DNA of 64,000 bases from Phyllostachys edulis (Eukaryota; Streptophyta; Magnoliopsida; Poales; Poaceae). The stretch lies in assembly GCA_036346405.1 (NCBI GenBank), contig CM070562.1:75287482-75351481 (forward strand). Reading direction: 5' to 3'. Under the pieces are notes generated by a model that was not told the origin of the DNA, made no database searches, and saw only the letters and a program-made list of their open reading frames with translations. How positions within the stretch are numbered: position 1 is the stretch's first letter; every line of letters starts with the position of its first letter. Position numbers and translations under genes: made by a program. Shown in pieces: positions 10,791 through 23,022 of the stretch.

Positions 10791-11245
10791 CAGAGGCATC
10801 CATGGCAGTGTCGGCGGACCGGGGGACGGGGAGGTGGTGCATGCGTCGATGACAGGAAGGGAGAGGTCGGGCTGCTACGGGGGCGCACGGGAAGTGGAGA
10901 TCCCGGCACAGAGGAGGAGGGGGATGGAGTGGAGAAGACGGTGGTTGAGATCAGATGGGTGGGGAGATGGAATGGAAAAGAGCAGAGCGTTCATGCGGTC
11001 TTGCCTAGCGTGGGAGGATGGTTTTGTAATTTCGCCCTATGGTAAATCGCGCCAGCGTGGTAGAAAAACCGGGTGGTTTTGGCTCAGGGGATTGGGTGAC
11101 CTGGTAATGATAGTTCAAGGGTGTAAACCAAATGGTATTGGAGCTCAGGGGGGGTTTTGGACTCTCGCCAAAGTTCAGGGGTGCAATATGGACTTATTCC
11201 TAAAAGATATGGTTCCTGCTATTGAAAGGAACTGCTATGATAAAG

Positions 11246-11467
11246 TACTCTCTCCATATTGCAATATAAGTCCAAATTCACTCTAGGCACACCAAGGGGA
11301 CACTAAATAAAAAAAAACTAATATCATTGGACCATGCATAACCCTATTAAAGTAGGGTGTGGAGTGAAAATATTGCAATAGCTACACATTCGATCTCCGT
11401 AATAAACTTATATTTTGTGATGACGCTTCCGAAGAATAGAGACTTATATTGCGGGATAGAGGGAGTA
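11246..11467. mobile_element. Stowaway-like MITE
   Basis: About 220 bp with inverted ends: left TACTCTCTCCATATTGCAAT, right (reverse complement) TACTCCCTCTATCCCGCAAT, both continuing ATAAGTC. The sequence starts and ends with TA, the Stowaway target. CTCCCTC-type ends are typical of Tc1/mariner-related MITEs in grasses. No coding capacity. Confidence 0.85.
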
Positions 11468-11576
11468 TGGTTTAGCCACTCCACATTAAATGTATACCGT
11501 GGTGTAACCAAATATACACCTCCAAAATCCAAAAGAAAGGGTTAGTATTATATGATTAGAATAACATAATATGAAG

Positions 11577-11581
11577 CTAGC
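11577..11581. repeat. Target site duplication CTAGC, left copy
   Basis: CTAGC precedes the Gypsy element and is repeated exactly at 28390-28394 after it. Confidence 0.92.
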
Positions 11582-14314
11582 TGTGAGACCCCGACGTTTA
11601 TTAAGCTCATAATACTTAGTCATCCAATTGACCCTAGTATTATCAACCAAATAAACCCAGTCTCGAGAGATGTATACTCCCGAATGCACGTATACATACC
11701 TCACAACAAAAGAATGTATCAATTCCATACAACATATAGTACATAAGCACTAAACGAAGTTAACATTAATATGGAATAGATATTACAAAAGAGAGGCCCT
11801 TAGGCCAAATAGCAATAATTACAAAAGATAACAGCGGAAGCAAAAGTGCCATAAAGATGGCCCAAAATAAGAGCCAACCAAGGTGCCTTTAGCCCACAAG
11901 GCAATCGAGGACCGCCAAGCTAGTCGCTCTCCCAACCACCCAGACAACTTCAGAAAAGTAAAGCCCTTTGGGCTCTACCTCCTCTGCAACAAAGTTGTTA
12001 AGCAAAGCAAATGAGTACAATAAATTGTTTATTGTACTGCAAGACCGACGTGTAAGATAACAAAACTATAATTTAGCTACATGCAAGCTTTATTTAAGTG
12101 GATGAGGCTTTGGACTCATTTTAGCATAAAGCAACATTTATTTGCAATAACATAGTAGATTGAAAGCAATTTGACAAAGTATTTTTAATTGTTGAAATAA
12201 CAACGCGATAATAACATAGTAACAACAACAAGAACAGTCCTGGAAGTGACTAACCCAAGTCACCACAACAATAGCATGAACTCCCCGTTCATACCAACCA
12301 ATGTCAAGTTTTAATTAAAGGTTGTAGTCTAGTCTTGAACGACCTTACCAAGCATGTCCATAACCTAGGACGAGGCTATTCGAATAGTTTTATCCCTTAG
12401 GGTGTACCACTGTACTCCACACGTCGAGACCGCCTTTCCTTTACGCACACTTAGAAGGTGTCTTTGCACAGCTAAGTCCTACTAGACCTTTCCAAAGGAT
12501 GAATGCTTATTACGAGCTGCACAACCCACGGGAGAAGGAGACATCACACAACCTTCAGGAAGCTAATGCTCCCTCCCACACTATACATATACATTTGTTT
12601 TGAAAACACACCAACCGAGCTCGCTCATAATTAACACCTCCTAGAGTACTTAGTCAAGAGGGTTCCATATGCCCTCAGCGTGGTTAGTCTGCTGAAATCG
12701 CTTGGCTTGGTGACCCAAGTACTCGGTCCTTAGGGACCCAGGCATACCACCACATCCAAAAACCGCACCATCCATCCAATATGCCCAAGTCTAAATCAAT
12801 CTTTTATTTTCAGTTTTTGATTTTACAAATTAATCAAAGCACAAGTGCTGGACATATAGGAGTAATAATCAGTTTTGAGTGATCAAGACCATCGACTAAG
12901 TCGATGATCGCCCATTTCTACCGATAACTAAGCATGTCTAAGCAATTTACATCGAAACTACTAAGTGATAAGAGCTCATCCAACGAGCTCCCCCCACAGC
13001 AAATAACCTAGGCTCATGGTAGTAGAGGATGAACAATTCCTACAGATTATGCAACTATAGGCTTGCTAGCGACATTTAACACAAAGTAGCATGCATACAT
13101 AGAAGTAAAACAATATATTAAGCTTTAAAGTAATGGGACAATGAGGGAAATGATCAAACTGCTTGCCTTGCTATTGCTGGTCAATTTGTTGCGGAGGGTC
13201 ACTCTCGGGATCACCACAAATGTCGAAGCTTCAACGGAAAAGCGAGAAAGAACCGATAAAACGACGAAACACAACAAAGACAGCACAACAAACGAACTCC
13301 AAATTCTCTGAATTTTCTACAGCAGCAAGAGGGTGATTTTTAGGGAATTTTGCAACAAGAACCAATTGATTTGGATTCTCAATGCAAAAGTTATGAGCAA
13401 AATAATTCTGCTCAGCCCCTAAAATGCCAAACTGCACTATTCACTAATTTAATTATGAGGCAACATTTTCTAGAAAAGTAGTGAAGCTGAAATTTTTACT
13501 GTAAAACCAGCACCTGATGAGATGAATAACACAATTGAGTTCACCTCATTTGGAGCTATATTGCACTCTCTACAAATTTTCAAAAACAAGAACTTAAACA
13601 AAATTATAATGCACAAGTCCTCATTTTCCTAGCAGCAACATGCTCAAAACTAATGTTCATAGTAAGACCATTAATGGAGGAAACCAACAAAGTTGGTCTC
13701 ACTCAAAAATAATCTCAGAGCATTAGTTTTGTATTTTACAAGTTAAGCATTGATTTAAGTGTATATTTTAAAGTTGGTTTTAAAATCTAATGGCAAACTG
13801 TGCTCTGGAGTTGAACTCAACTTACAATCATTTTTGGATTAAAGTCAAGTCCAAGACAGAGCTAACACAATTTGAATGACCTCATTTGGAATTAAAATGA
13901 AAGAGATATGAAATTCTAAAGTTATACCTTAATTCAGTTTATACTAGAGGTCCTTTGGAATTTCTAAGAAAATTCACAAGGACATGGGAGGGCGTGAGCC
14001 ACAGATCTCAGATCCAACGGCTCAAGACCTCCCAGAGAACATCACACACGCAAGCGTGAAGTCCAGAGGTCTGGACCTCTTAGCAACTCACATGCGCGAG
14101 GTGAGGGGAGGTCGTGGCCGTAGATGGAAAATCAACGGACCACAGCGATGGGGAGGTCGGAGCGGACCAGATCTAAAGGGAGGTCCTCAGCGGAGGTCCT
14201 AACGTCCACAGACCTCCGAGGAGGTGCAGGACGGCCACGATGCGCAGGGAGGTCTTGGGCGCTCCAGATCTCCTCGGAGGAGGTCAGGACGCCCTGGACC
14301 AGCGCCTTAACTCG

Positions 14315-15246
14315 AGGCCGGCCGGGGGGAGGGCGGGAGGGCGCCCGTCGGGCCCAAAGATATTGATGGCCCCTCCCGAGTATATACGAAGACGTCAAGA
14401 GTTGGGAGCCTCGATATCGCGTCATCGCGAGAAAGAACCGTCGACCGTCTCCTATGCAAACCAAGCCGCCTTACATCCTCCGCCGTTTCATTTCGTTTTC
14501 TTTTCCTTCTCTCTGTCGTTGTCAAGAGAGGAAAAAAAAGAAAGAAAAGAAGCCATCGATATATATCTCCATCTGTAATTTTTTTCCCTTCCGTGATATA
14601 TACTTCACACGATACCAATTCTTGGATTTCGAAGCCCGGCGAATTGAATCCCTCCTCACCTCCATCCATCCATCCATCGTCCTCTCCTCCTAGCTAGCTT
14701 ATCAATCCACTTCTTCGTTTCTACCCGTCGAAAGGTAACAATTAATTCGTTAATTCTATTATTAACCGGCCCCTTGGGCCATCACATCATATATGCTTCC
14801 TTCGCATTCATCTCGCAGAGACTGAGTTAGCAGATTGATTGTTTCTTCTTGCTTTTGTGATTGCAATCTGAAGGTGTTGAGGTGCGATGAATATATACAT
14901 CTGCAATCTAGCTAGCCCGGAAGAAAGGACTTCATATATCATGGTAAGTTTTAGTTTCTCTTCACGGCAATCTGCGATTCAAGATGACATGCATGTATCT
15001 CTGAGATGTACATGTGGCTTCTAGTAGCTAGAGAGAATTGCATTGGGTTTGGAGGAGGAGATGATGATGATTTTGTAATTGGTGTGCGACGTATGAATAT
15101 TGCTTTTGCATTGAGTTAATCGCTTATTAGTAACATTTTATATATATGTGTATATATACTACCAATGGGTAGTACTAGTAGTATTATCATGTTTATATAA
15201 AAGGCCCAAAATTTTAGCCGTTCTAGGTCAAAAAACTCAGACCGTA
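14315..15246. other. 932-bp gene-like insertion inside the 3' LTR
   Basis: Absent from the partner LTR, where the two sides are contiguous near 25770. It is bounded by CCTTAACTCG on both sides (14305-14314 and 15247-15256), a 10-bp duplication of the target. The ends are not inverted repeats of each other. The content looks like the 5' part of a plant gene: a GC-rich stretch, a TATATAC box near 14381, a CT-rich leader (14480-14700), an AAAG|GTAACA donor-like site at about 14734, then AT-rich intron-like DNA. No convincing protein was found. It may be captured host DNA or a transposon of unknown type. Confidence 0.7.
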
Positions 15247-16937
15247 CCTTAACTCGCGCACACACTTGGACTTGAATAAATGCGCGGGACCATGAGGAGG
15301 TCAGCGAGGGAGGTCTTAAATGCACGCATTAAAGGGTGGATTAAAGGCGTTAAGACATCCAATGATTACAATGATTGGAACACATGATTAGCGCATTAAA
15401 CATGGAGGATTTCTGTCCTAAAACGACAACGACGCTGCCGTTGTGTCCGACAAAACCAGCGCAAAAGTGATCTCGCCGCGATGTAGAGCCCGCGGTGAGG
15501 TCAACGATACCGCGGTCCGCAATAACCATGCGCACTCCAATGGTCCTCCTCTCGGCGGCGACGGCCTTGAACGCCGGCGAGCCGGAGAGGACAACGAAGG
15601 CGATACGACCAAGCGACAAAATGCAAAAAGGAGCTCATGCGACATTCAAGCGTGTGCAAAACTTAAGCTCGCGACATGCATTCAGCGGGTGCAAGCAACT
15701 AAAGGACTAACAGGAGGTACTGGAGGTCCTAAGGTCCGGGAGGTCGTGGAGGTGATGGCCGGAGTTGGGGAAGACAATGAAGCTTGCGACTCACGGCACC
15801 GGCTCAAGCTCGGCTTTGTCCACCTCTCAAAAATGCCCAAACAAAATAAGTTAGGGTTATTCCAGGAGGTTTGGGGAGCAAGAGTGAGCAAGGTTTGAAA
15901 GAGGAGCCACTGGAACTCTGAGCTACCGAGAAGCTCCAAGGACTTCAACAATGGCAGCCAAGATGGGAGGTGAGTGAGTTAGGAGCTCACCAAACACTTG
16001 GTATGACAGCTCCAAGTGTGTAAAGGAAGCCAGCGGGAGCTCGAGTGGACCCTTATAGCTGAGGTGAAGGTTATGAGCTGGGGCTAAGCTCCATGGTGAG
16101 CTTAGCCCACGGGTTGGTCCATGGGTGGACAAGACATAAAGGTTGACAAGGGGGGCAGGCCTGAGTGGACATGAGAGGCGGAAGGTGACCCGGCATTAAA
16201 TCTTGGTCAAGAAAGAGTCATAAAGGTGCAGAGGCTGGCGGCGCGTGCTCCACCGCTCGTGAGCACGCATGCGCGCCAGAGGAAGGAGAAGAACAGGGGA
16301 GGTCCTTATGACCGTTGGATAAGACCTGGGGAGGTCCTAACCATCGGATCTCATTTTCGAACCGTTATGCTTTAAGTGGCTGGGTGGAGGTCCCAGCCAC
16401 ACGATCAAGGATGGGGAGGTCGTGGCCCTCCGATTTCATAATCAGCAGCATACGTGAGGAAAAGGGACGGGGAGGTCCAAAGCGTTGGATCTCCATCCAG
16501 CGGTGTGGACCTCGGTGAGGACTTAACGCACGCGATCAAAAGGACATGAGGGAGGTCATGGCCTTTGGATTTAAATCAAGGGCACCGACGATGGGGAGGT
16601 CTCGATATGATGCGCAAGCAGCAAGGGAGGTCGGGACCGTTAGATTTAGATCTAAGGGTTCGATCAAAAGAGGTGGAGGTCTGAGCTTGCAACGCACAAG
16701 GGAGGTCGGGGCCTTTAGATTTAGATCTAAGGACTCACGATCTCACGTCTTGTTGAGGAGGTCTGAGTGCGCATAAGACAAAGGAGGAGGTCGTGGTAGT
16801 AGATTTTAATCTAACGGTGCACAACAAAAGATGGGGAGGTTGTGAGCGCTTGATAGCAGGGAGGTCGTGGTGTTGGATCGATCCAATGGCTCGACCTTGG
16901 TTAGGTGGGAGGTTTGTTTAGTTTAGGTTGAGAGGAG

Positions 16938-17319
16938 GAGGTCAGGCCATGGATCTTGGATCCAAGGGCTATGACCTCACGCAGTGGAAAGACTGTTGAG
17001 TATGTTGAGGAGGAGGTCGTGGGCATTCGATTTGATCCAACGACCACGACCTCAACAAGGTGGGATGACCTCATTGCGATGGTTTAACAGCTCGAGGAGG
17101 TCTTTGAGGTTTAACACAGGGAGGTCATGACCGTGGATCTTTGATCCAACGGTTACGACCTGATGAGGTGGGAAAGCTTGTGCGGTGTTGACCGCGGAGG
17201 AGGTGGCGCCCACGTTGACGAGGAGGTCCACGCGGTCGAGAGGACTTGAAGGGGAGGTCTGGGTGCGTTGGTTGAGGGGAGGTCGTGGCCTTTGGATTGG
17301 ATCCAACGGCCTCGACCTC
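16938..17319. repeat. Array of about 40-bp palindromes in the 3' LTR
   Basis: Imperfect palindromes starting GAGGTC and ending GACCTC with a GGAT/ATCC centre occur at 16938-16978, 17013-17053, 17121-17161 (ending GACCTG) and 17279-17319. In the last, 17 of 19 arm bases pair. Simpler GGAGGTC heptamers recur upstream from about 14100 and throughout 15700-17340. Each palindrome could form a hairpin in RNA or a cruciform in DNA. Confidence 0.8.
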
Positions 17320-17876
17320 ATCAAATGAGGAAGGAGGTCGAGATGGGGTTGGGCTGGACCGACTTTGCAAAGTGGCTAGCCCAAGGAGCGATGTAGGCTT
17401 TAAATTTTAGTTTTAATAACTGAAACTTAGCAGAATTATTTGAGATAGCAAATGAACTCCAAATTTGATGAAATTTTAACTGGAGCTTGCTGACAATGAG
17501 ATCAACCTTGCATAAAATTTCCAGATGTTATTATGCAATGCATTTTTCTCAGGAAATTTGTTAAGGTTGTTTAAAGGATTGTTTTGCCTCCAAAAATTAT
17601 CAACAAGTGTTATAACTCATGATATTTTTCAGAGGGGTCCCATATCAGTTTTTGGGACCAAGGAAAATACATTCTAAATGTTTGGCACAAGATTTAAGAT
17701 AATTGGAAAAAGGAATTTAATTTTTGGTCAACAAGAGCTTTGTGTTTTTGGATTACACAACTCTTGGACAAGAATTACATAAGATTTTAGGGTTTTTCAA
17801 GATGTGAGAAAAAGTTTTAATTTCTACACATATAATTATACTTGATTAACCCTAATTATACATTTGGGATGTTACA

Positions 17877-17892
17877 AAATCTCCCCCTTACA
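17877..17892 (-). other. Gypsy polypurine tract
   Basis: On the minus strand TGTAAGGGGGAGATTT abuts the start of the 3' LTR. This is the expected plus-strand primer. Confidence 0.8.
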
Positions 17893-17913
17893 GAATCTCG
17901 CCCGAGATTTGGC

Positions 17914-18437
17914 TCACTCGGTAAAGAAAGATGGATAGTCCGCACGCAGACGATCTTCTCTTTCCCAAGTAGCCTCATCCTCGGAATGGTTTGACCACTG
18001 AACTTTAAGGAACTTGATGGTCTTATTCCTTGTCCTTCGTTCAGACTCATCGAGTCTGTGAGCGAACAGGTGCTCGCGATAGGTCAAATCGGGTTGGACA
18101 TCGAGAGTTTCCAACGGAGCTTCCTCGGTTGGAACACGGAGGCACTTCTTAAGTGGGACACATGGAAAACATCATGTACCCCTCAAGTGCAGTGGCAACT
18201 CCAACTTATAGGCAACAGCTCCTTCTTCTCGATAACGCGGTAGGGACCGACATATCGAGGAGCTAACTTGCCCTTGATGCCAAAGCGTTGATGGCCCTTC
18301 AAAGGAGAGACTTTGAGATAAACAAAGTCATTAGGCTCAAAACGTAACTCACGTCGACGGCGATCCGCATAGCTCTTTTGCTGGATTGAGTGGCGCAAGC
18401 GCCACGAATAAAATTTGGACTTGGCGCTCGGCCTCAT
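17914..18437 (-). pseudogene. Gypsy integrase C-terminal and chromodomain-like tail
   Basis: Minus-strand translation gives, N to C, a basic segment (RRRELRFEPNDFVYLKVSPL near 18350), LAPRYVGPYRVIEKK near 18240, and then a tail near 18060-17920 with LDESERRTRNKTIKFLKVQW and EATWEREDRLRADYPSFF. The tail is the chromodomain-like module of chromoviral integrases, thought to target integration to heterochromatin. Frames change several times. The stop is close to the purine tract. Confidence 0.78.
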
Positions 18438-19500
18438 TGATTGAGTCGGGCCAAAGAGAGGTCTCTCACGGTCTCGACCAGTTCAACGGGTTCTACACTT
18501 TCTCCGTATAAGGCCTCAAATGGTGCCATGCCGAGACCGGCTGAAAAGTCTGTTGTTATAAGAAAACTTCGGCGAATGGCAAGCATTTCTCCCAATGCTT
18601 CCCATATGAAAGGACACAAGCACGAAGCATGTCTTCCAAAACTTGGTTGACCCTCTCGGTCGACCATCGGTTTGGGGGTGATATGCCGTCTTTGAAAGCA
18701 AGACAGTGCCCATGGCCTCTTGCAAGCTATGCCAAAAGCGAGGCGTGAAAAGGATCCACGATCCGACACAATCGTCTTGACACCGTGCAAACTCACGATC
18801 TTGAGGCGATATAGAGTTCCGCCAAAAGACCCACCGAAGTTCAGTCTTTGACGGAAGGAAATGTGCCACCTTAGTCAATCGATCGATGGCGACCCAAATG
18901 GCATCATTCTTCTTCGGGACGTGGGTAGAGCGGTGATGAAATCCATTCGATCGAATCCACTTCCACTCGAGAATTGGCAAAGGTGAAGCGATCAAAGAGA
19001 CGCCGATGCTCGGCCTTGACACGGCGACACACATCGCTTTTCGAGAACGAACCGCAATCTCCTCTTCATTGGGTCCACCAAAATCTCTGGCGGAGATCTT
19101 GATACATCTTTGTGGCCGGGATGAATGGATAAAAGCGAATCATGGGCTTCGCGGAGGATTAAATTCCGCAACTCCATGTCCTTTGGAACCATTAAGCGCT
19201 GCCGAACCTCACTACGCCATGCTCATCCTCGAGAAGCACTTGGTCGCTCCGTTCTTGACATTTGCCTTAATGTGGCTCACTCCCAAATCCATTGCCGGCG
19301 GACTTGATCCGATCCACCAAGGTTGGTTGCACAACCATGGCGCGAGAGATCCAAGCTCAACTATCTCCAAGTTGAGGCGCCTGGAATGCCTCGAGAAGAG
19401 AGGCGAATGCTCCTTGAGCACTAAGGCATTACAATGCGCTTTGCGACTAAGCGCATCAAGAATCGACATTAGCCTTGCCCGGATGGTAGTGAATACCCAT
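18434..19500 (-). pseudogene. Gypsy integrase remnant
   Basis: Recognisable on the minus strand are a linker after RNase H (ILDALSRKAHCNAL near 19460), an N-terminal integrase segment (LRNLILREAHDSLLSIHPG near 19160) with the HHCC-type His, and DDE-core words (AIWVAIDRLTKVAHFLPSK near 18890, KTIVSDRGS near 18770). Short deletions and insertions shift the frame repeatedly. Confidence 0.75.
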
Positions 19501-19544
19501 ATCATAATCCTTGATCAACTCCAACCATCTCCTTTGCACGAGGT

Positions 19545-19913
19545 TCAGTCGGGTTGGGTGAACAAGTACTTGAGGCTTTTGTGATCCGAATACACTTCAC
19601 AACGATTCACGATTAGGTAATGTCGCCAAATCTTAAGTGCATGAATCACAGTGACCAACTCCAAATCATGAGTAGGGTAGTTGAGTTCATGAGGTCTCAA
19701 TTGCCTTGATGCATAGGCCACTACCTTGCCTTCTTGCATAAGGACACAACCGAGGCCTCGACGAGAAGCATCGCAAAAGACATCGAAGCTGCGATGGATA
19801 TCGGGAAGAATAAGAACGGAGCGGTGGTCAAAGCGCTTCTTGAGTATATGGAAACTTGCCATGCAAGCATCGGACCACAAGAACTTCTTGTCCTTCTTGA
19901 GCAACTCCATCAT
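19545..19913 (-). pseudogene. Gypsy RNase H domain
   Basis: 122 codons are open. The segment reads LLKKDKKFLWSDACMASF, then DVFCDASRRGLGCVLMQEG with the first catalytic Asp, VAYASRQLRPHELNYPTHD, LELVTVIHALKIWRHYL with the catalytic Glu, and YSDHKSLKYLFTQ with the next Asp. This is the standard Ty3-gypsy RNase H and one of the least damaged parts of the element. Confidence 0.88.
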
Positions 19914-20685
19914 CGGCCGCGATCTTGGAGAAGTTCTCGATAAAGCGGCGATAATATCCCGCTAAACCAAGAAAACTCCGCGCCGGTGACCGAAGTGGGC
20001 GGACTCCATGAAAGAACATCGGTGACCTTGCTAGGATCAATGACTCGCCTCCCTGAAAGAATATGGCCTAAGAAGGCCACTTCCTTCAACTGAATCGCGA
20101 CTTGTTGAACTTCGCGTCTGGTGGTGCTCACGTAGCTTGCCTAACACAAGCTTGAGATGCTCGGCATGATCCTCATCGTTCTTGGAATAGATAAGAATAT
20201 CATCGATGAAGACCACGACAAACTTATCCAAATACTCCATGAATACCGAATTCATGAGGTTCATGAACAAGCGAGAGCATTGGTTAAGCGAATGACATGA
20301 CAAAGGTATTCATACAAGCCGAAGCGAGTAGAGAACGCCGTCTTTGGAATATCCTCGGGCGAATCCGAAACGATGATATCCCACTCTCAGATCAATCTTG
20401 GAAAACTCGAGCTCCGGTTAATTGATCGAAGAGATCGTCGATGTGGGGCAAAGGATACTTGTTCTTCAGTCACTTCATTAAGTGGGCGGTAATCAACACA
20501 CATCATAAAGTACCGTCCTTCTTCTTCACGAAGATTCTTTGGACAACCCCACGGAGATGAGCTAGGCGAATGAAACCCTTCTCTTGCAGCTCACTTAGCT
20601 GCTTCTTCAACTCCACCAACTCGTTCGGTGGCATCCGATAAGGCCTCTTTGAGATAGGGCGATGCAGGAGCCAACTCAATGACAA
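19910..20685 (-). pseudogene. Gypsy reverse transcriptase remnant
   Basis: Minus-strand words in order: PISKRPYRMPPNELVELKK and GFIRLAH with FVKKKDGTL (20685-20503), LDKFVVVFIDDILIYSK carrying the catalytic FIDD box near 20200, EVAFLGHILSGR near 20070, and SPPTSVTG with a shifted FLGLAGYYRRFIENFSK near 19950. The order is normal for Ty3-gypsy RT. Frameshifts separate the pieces, so no continuous product is predicted from this sequence as given. Confidence 0.85.
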
Positions 20686-20929
20686 ACTCGAGGTCTCGAG
20701 CGGGTGGCATCCTGGAAGATCGCGGGAAAGACATCAACAAAGTCACAAACTGTTGGGACTTTGCTAATATCTAGAGCGGGCTTCGCTTCAAGCGAAGAGA
20801 TGAGGATCTAGCGACTTTAAAAGCGAACACCTTTCACGGAGGAGCTAGATAGAGAGATGAGCCTCTGGCGCAATCGATTTGCCCCATGTCTTTGGGACAA
20901 CCAATCCATGCCAAGAATCACATCAAGAC

Positions 20930-21169
20930 TCATTGAATGGAGAAGGATAAGGTTAAGCTAAGAAACCTACCCTTCGATCTCGATAGGGACATCCTACACT
21001 CAGATTCAGCTCTCAACTCCGAACCGGAGAGCGAATGAGTAGCGGGACCGACAATGGAGAGAAAAGAAGCTCTCCGATAGCGACAAAAGACTCGAAACAA
21101 AGGAATGAGATGCTCTGAATCAAACAAAACGATGGCGGGATGAGAGTTAACATAAAGTGTACCTAGCAC
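20930..21169 (-). pseudogene. Gypsy protease remnant
   Basis: Starts near VLGTLYVNSHPAIVLFDSE on the minus strand. The DS after VLF sits where the aspartic protease DSGA motif is expected, and a frameshift follows directly. Length and place between the gag zinc knuckle and RT fit a retroviral-type protease. Confidence 0.65.
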
Positions 21170-22264
21170 GACGCCGGGTGCCTCTGAGCCTCCTCTGTGG
21201 TGATGGCGTTGACGCGACCACTACCCACGCCTTGGGTAGCGGGACGATCTTCGGTCTGGAGCACCACCTCTGCCGCGTCCTCCATTAGGGCGAGGGGTCG
21301 CTCTGTCTTCTTAGGGCATTGGTTCGCATAATGCCCCTTCGGTTGCATGAGAAACATGTGACCCGGCGGCCGGGTTCGCGGGGCGCTCTCACGACTTCGC
21401 AGTGCGTGGTCGAGACACGGCTGCGAAGGACGAAACGAAGGGTGACCTCGGGCGCCAAGAGTGAGAGTGGTACCCCGAGACCGCCCAAGCGGGACGGAAG
21501 AAGCGCCTGGATGACTTATGGGCCTCCCACTTGTGCTTATGGAGTCCATAAGCTCTCGAGCCGCATGCTCACGACGATGGCCTTGTCGACCAAGGTCTGA
21601 AAATCGGGAAAGTCGACAATGGATAGCTTGTCCTTGACTCCTCGGACAAGCCACGCTGAACTTGGCACCTTAGCCATATCGGTGGCCACGTCCTCGGGAG
21701 CATAACGAGCTAGATGGTTGAACTTCGTAGACATACTCCATGGTGAGCCACGCCCTTGCTTGGCGCAAGAAACTCACCTTCTTGATCTCCATCAAGCGGC
21801 GAGGATGTGAGCCCGACGGAAGGCAAGACGGAACTCCTCCCAAGAGACGGTGTGATCCACGGGCTGCATGGCGAGAAAGCTCTCCCACCATGACAAAGCT
21901 GCACCCTCCGGTGGTGCGATCGCGAACAGCGCCTTCTCGTGCTCGCGCTTTGCTGCGCTATCTGGCTTCGCTCGACAAGACGAAGCCAATCGTCCGCATC
22001 CAACGGGTCCTCGGACCGGGAAAAGGTAGGGGGCTGAGTACGAAGAAACTCCACGAGTCCTCCACGCGGTGATGGGCGTTCCTCGCCCAGATCACGAAGC
22101 TCCGTAAGTGCTGGTGGTGTTGCGCGCGATGGCGTCGATAGAACTCTCCGGTCATCCGCGGTTGCTTCGATCTGAAGAAGAACCTCGGCCATGGTCGGAG
22201 GAGGAGGAAGCTCCTCGTCCGGACCAGCTGACTGGCCTTGGCCGCTACGAGTGCGTCCGGCCAT
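21163..22264 (-). pseudogene. Gypsy gag remnant
   Basis: Likely start at 22264 with MAGRTRSGQGQSAG, followed by an acidic-proline stretch and TMAEVLLQIEA, as in gag of grass Tekay-type elements. Later segments include LVEFLRTQPPTFSRSEDPLD, DADDWLRLVER, GAALSWWESFLAMQ and EFRLAFRRAHI. A CCHC-type zinc knuckle is split between frames near 21345 (CFSCNR and GHYANQCPKK). Several frameshifts are present. Confidence 0.82.
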
Positions 22265-23022
22265 CCTGTTACAATGAATTTTTGGTTAGCAACTAGACCC
22301 GAAAACAAAGCCTTAAAGAAAGCAAAAGCGATCGACTAGGGGAATGGAATATCACCCCAAACGAAAGCCAAAATCAGCGGTTATTTAAACTTTAAAAAGC
22401 TTCTAAAAGACTTTAAAAACAGCCAAGAAACACCAAAAGCAAGGCTCAACTTCTCAGCTCAACTAACCCGTATTGAATGAACGAGTAATTGGTCGAGAAG
22501 ATCAAAAATCAGATTGTAGGGTGAGAGCTAATGCTACTAAAGAGCAAGGTTAAATCAGCGAAATAAGGGTTAGATACTTAGCTAACTAGTATCACATCTT
22601 ACCCTTTTATTCCCACAAGTTTTAGTTGATTAACCTCTCATTATCTATCCTAATTAGACACCTTTGAGACTGCTGTCCGGAAATTTGATGCTTGCTGTCC
22701 AGATTTCGCATCCAAGCTCCTTGTCGAATCACCGACTCCAGAACTTCAAAACCTTATAGTGGGCAGCTCACACTTCAATTTGCCAATCTCATTGGTTCTC
22801 CCAAAAACCCAGTGTTAATCGATAACAACTATTTTGTAGAAGGGAAGAGAGGAAAACACTTTTAAAACTTAAATTAGAGTAGGATGAGAAGAGAAAGCTA
22901 AGATAGGTAAGGAATAAAATCCGAGAATTTTACCTAAGCTTTCAAAACTCATTTGATGCTTTGAAAATAGGTTTTCAAAATATCCTAAGGACGACCAAGC
23001 TTGCGTTACTACAGTCATAACG

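Larger units (their letters stand above)
9196..11188. mobile_element. DNA transposon with long inverted ends and captured gene fragment
   Basis: The left end (from TTTACCCCCCTAAACT) and the reverse complement of the right end (TTGCACCCCTGAACTTTGG) align for at least 80 bp with scattered differences: both carry an AGTCCAAAA word, then CCCTGA(A/G)CT, then TTTACA(C/T)CCTT. The ends may extend to AATAAG at 9174 and CTTATT at 11199. No transposase is present, and the interior contains parts of a host gene including an intron. This is the arrangement of a Pack-type element. The superfamily is not settled because no clear target duplication was found. Confidence 0.65.
11582..17876 (-). repeat. Gypsy 3' LTR with internal insertion
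   Basis: Downstream LTR of the minus-strand element. It aligns throughout with 23040-28389 except for an extra 942 bp (14315-15256 counting the duplicated 10 bp), which accounts for almost all of the 945-bp length difference. The part near 13270-13975 is nearly identical to its partner, while other parts differ by clustered short indels. The LTR carries GGAGGTC arrays and palindromes from about 14100 to 17340. Confidence 0.92.

Noticed and set aside
14100..17340. CRISPR-like array of GGAGGTC repeats
   Set aside because: Spacing is irregular, units are palindromic and diverged, the sequence lies in a plant LTR, and no cas genes exist.
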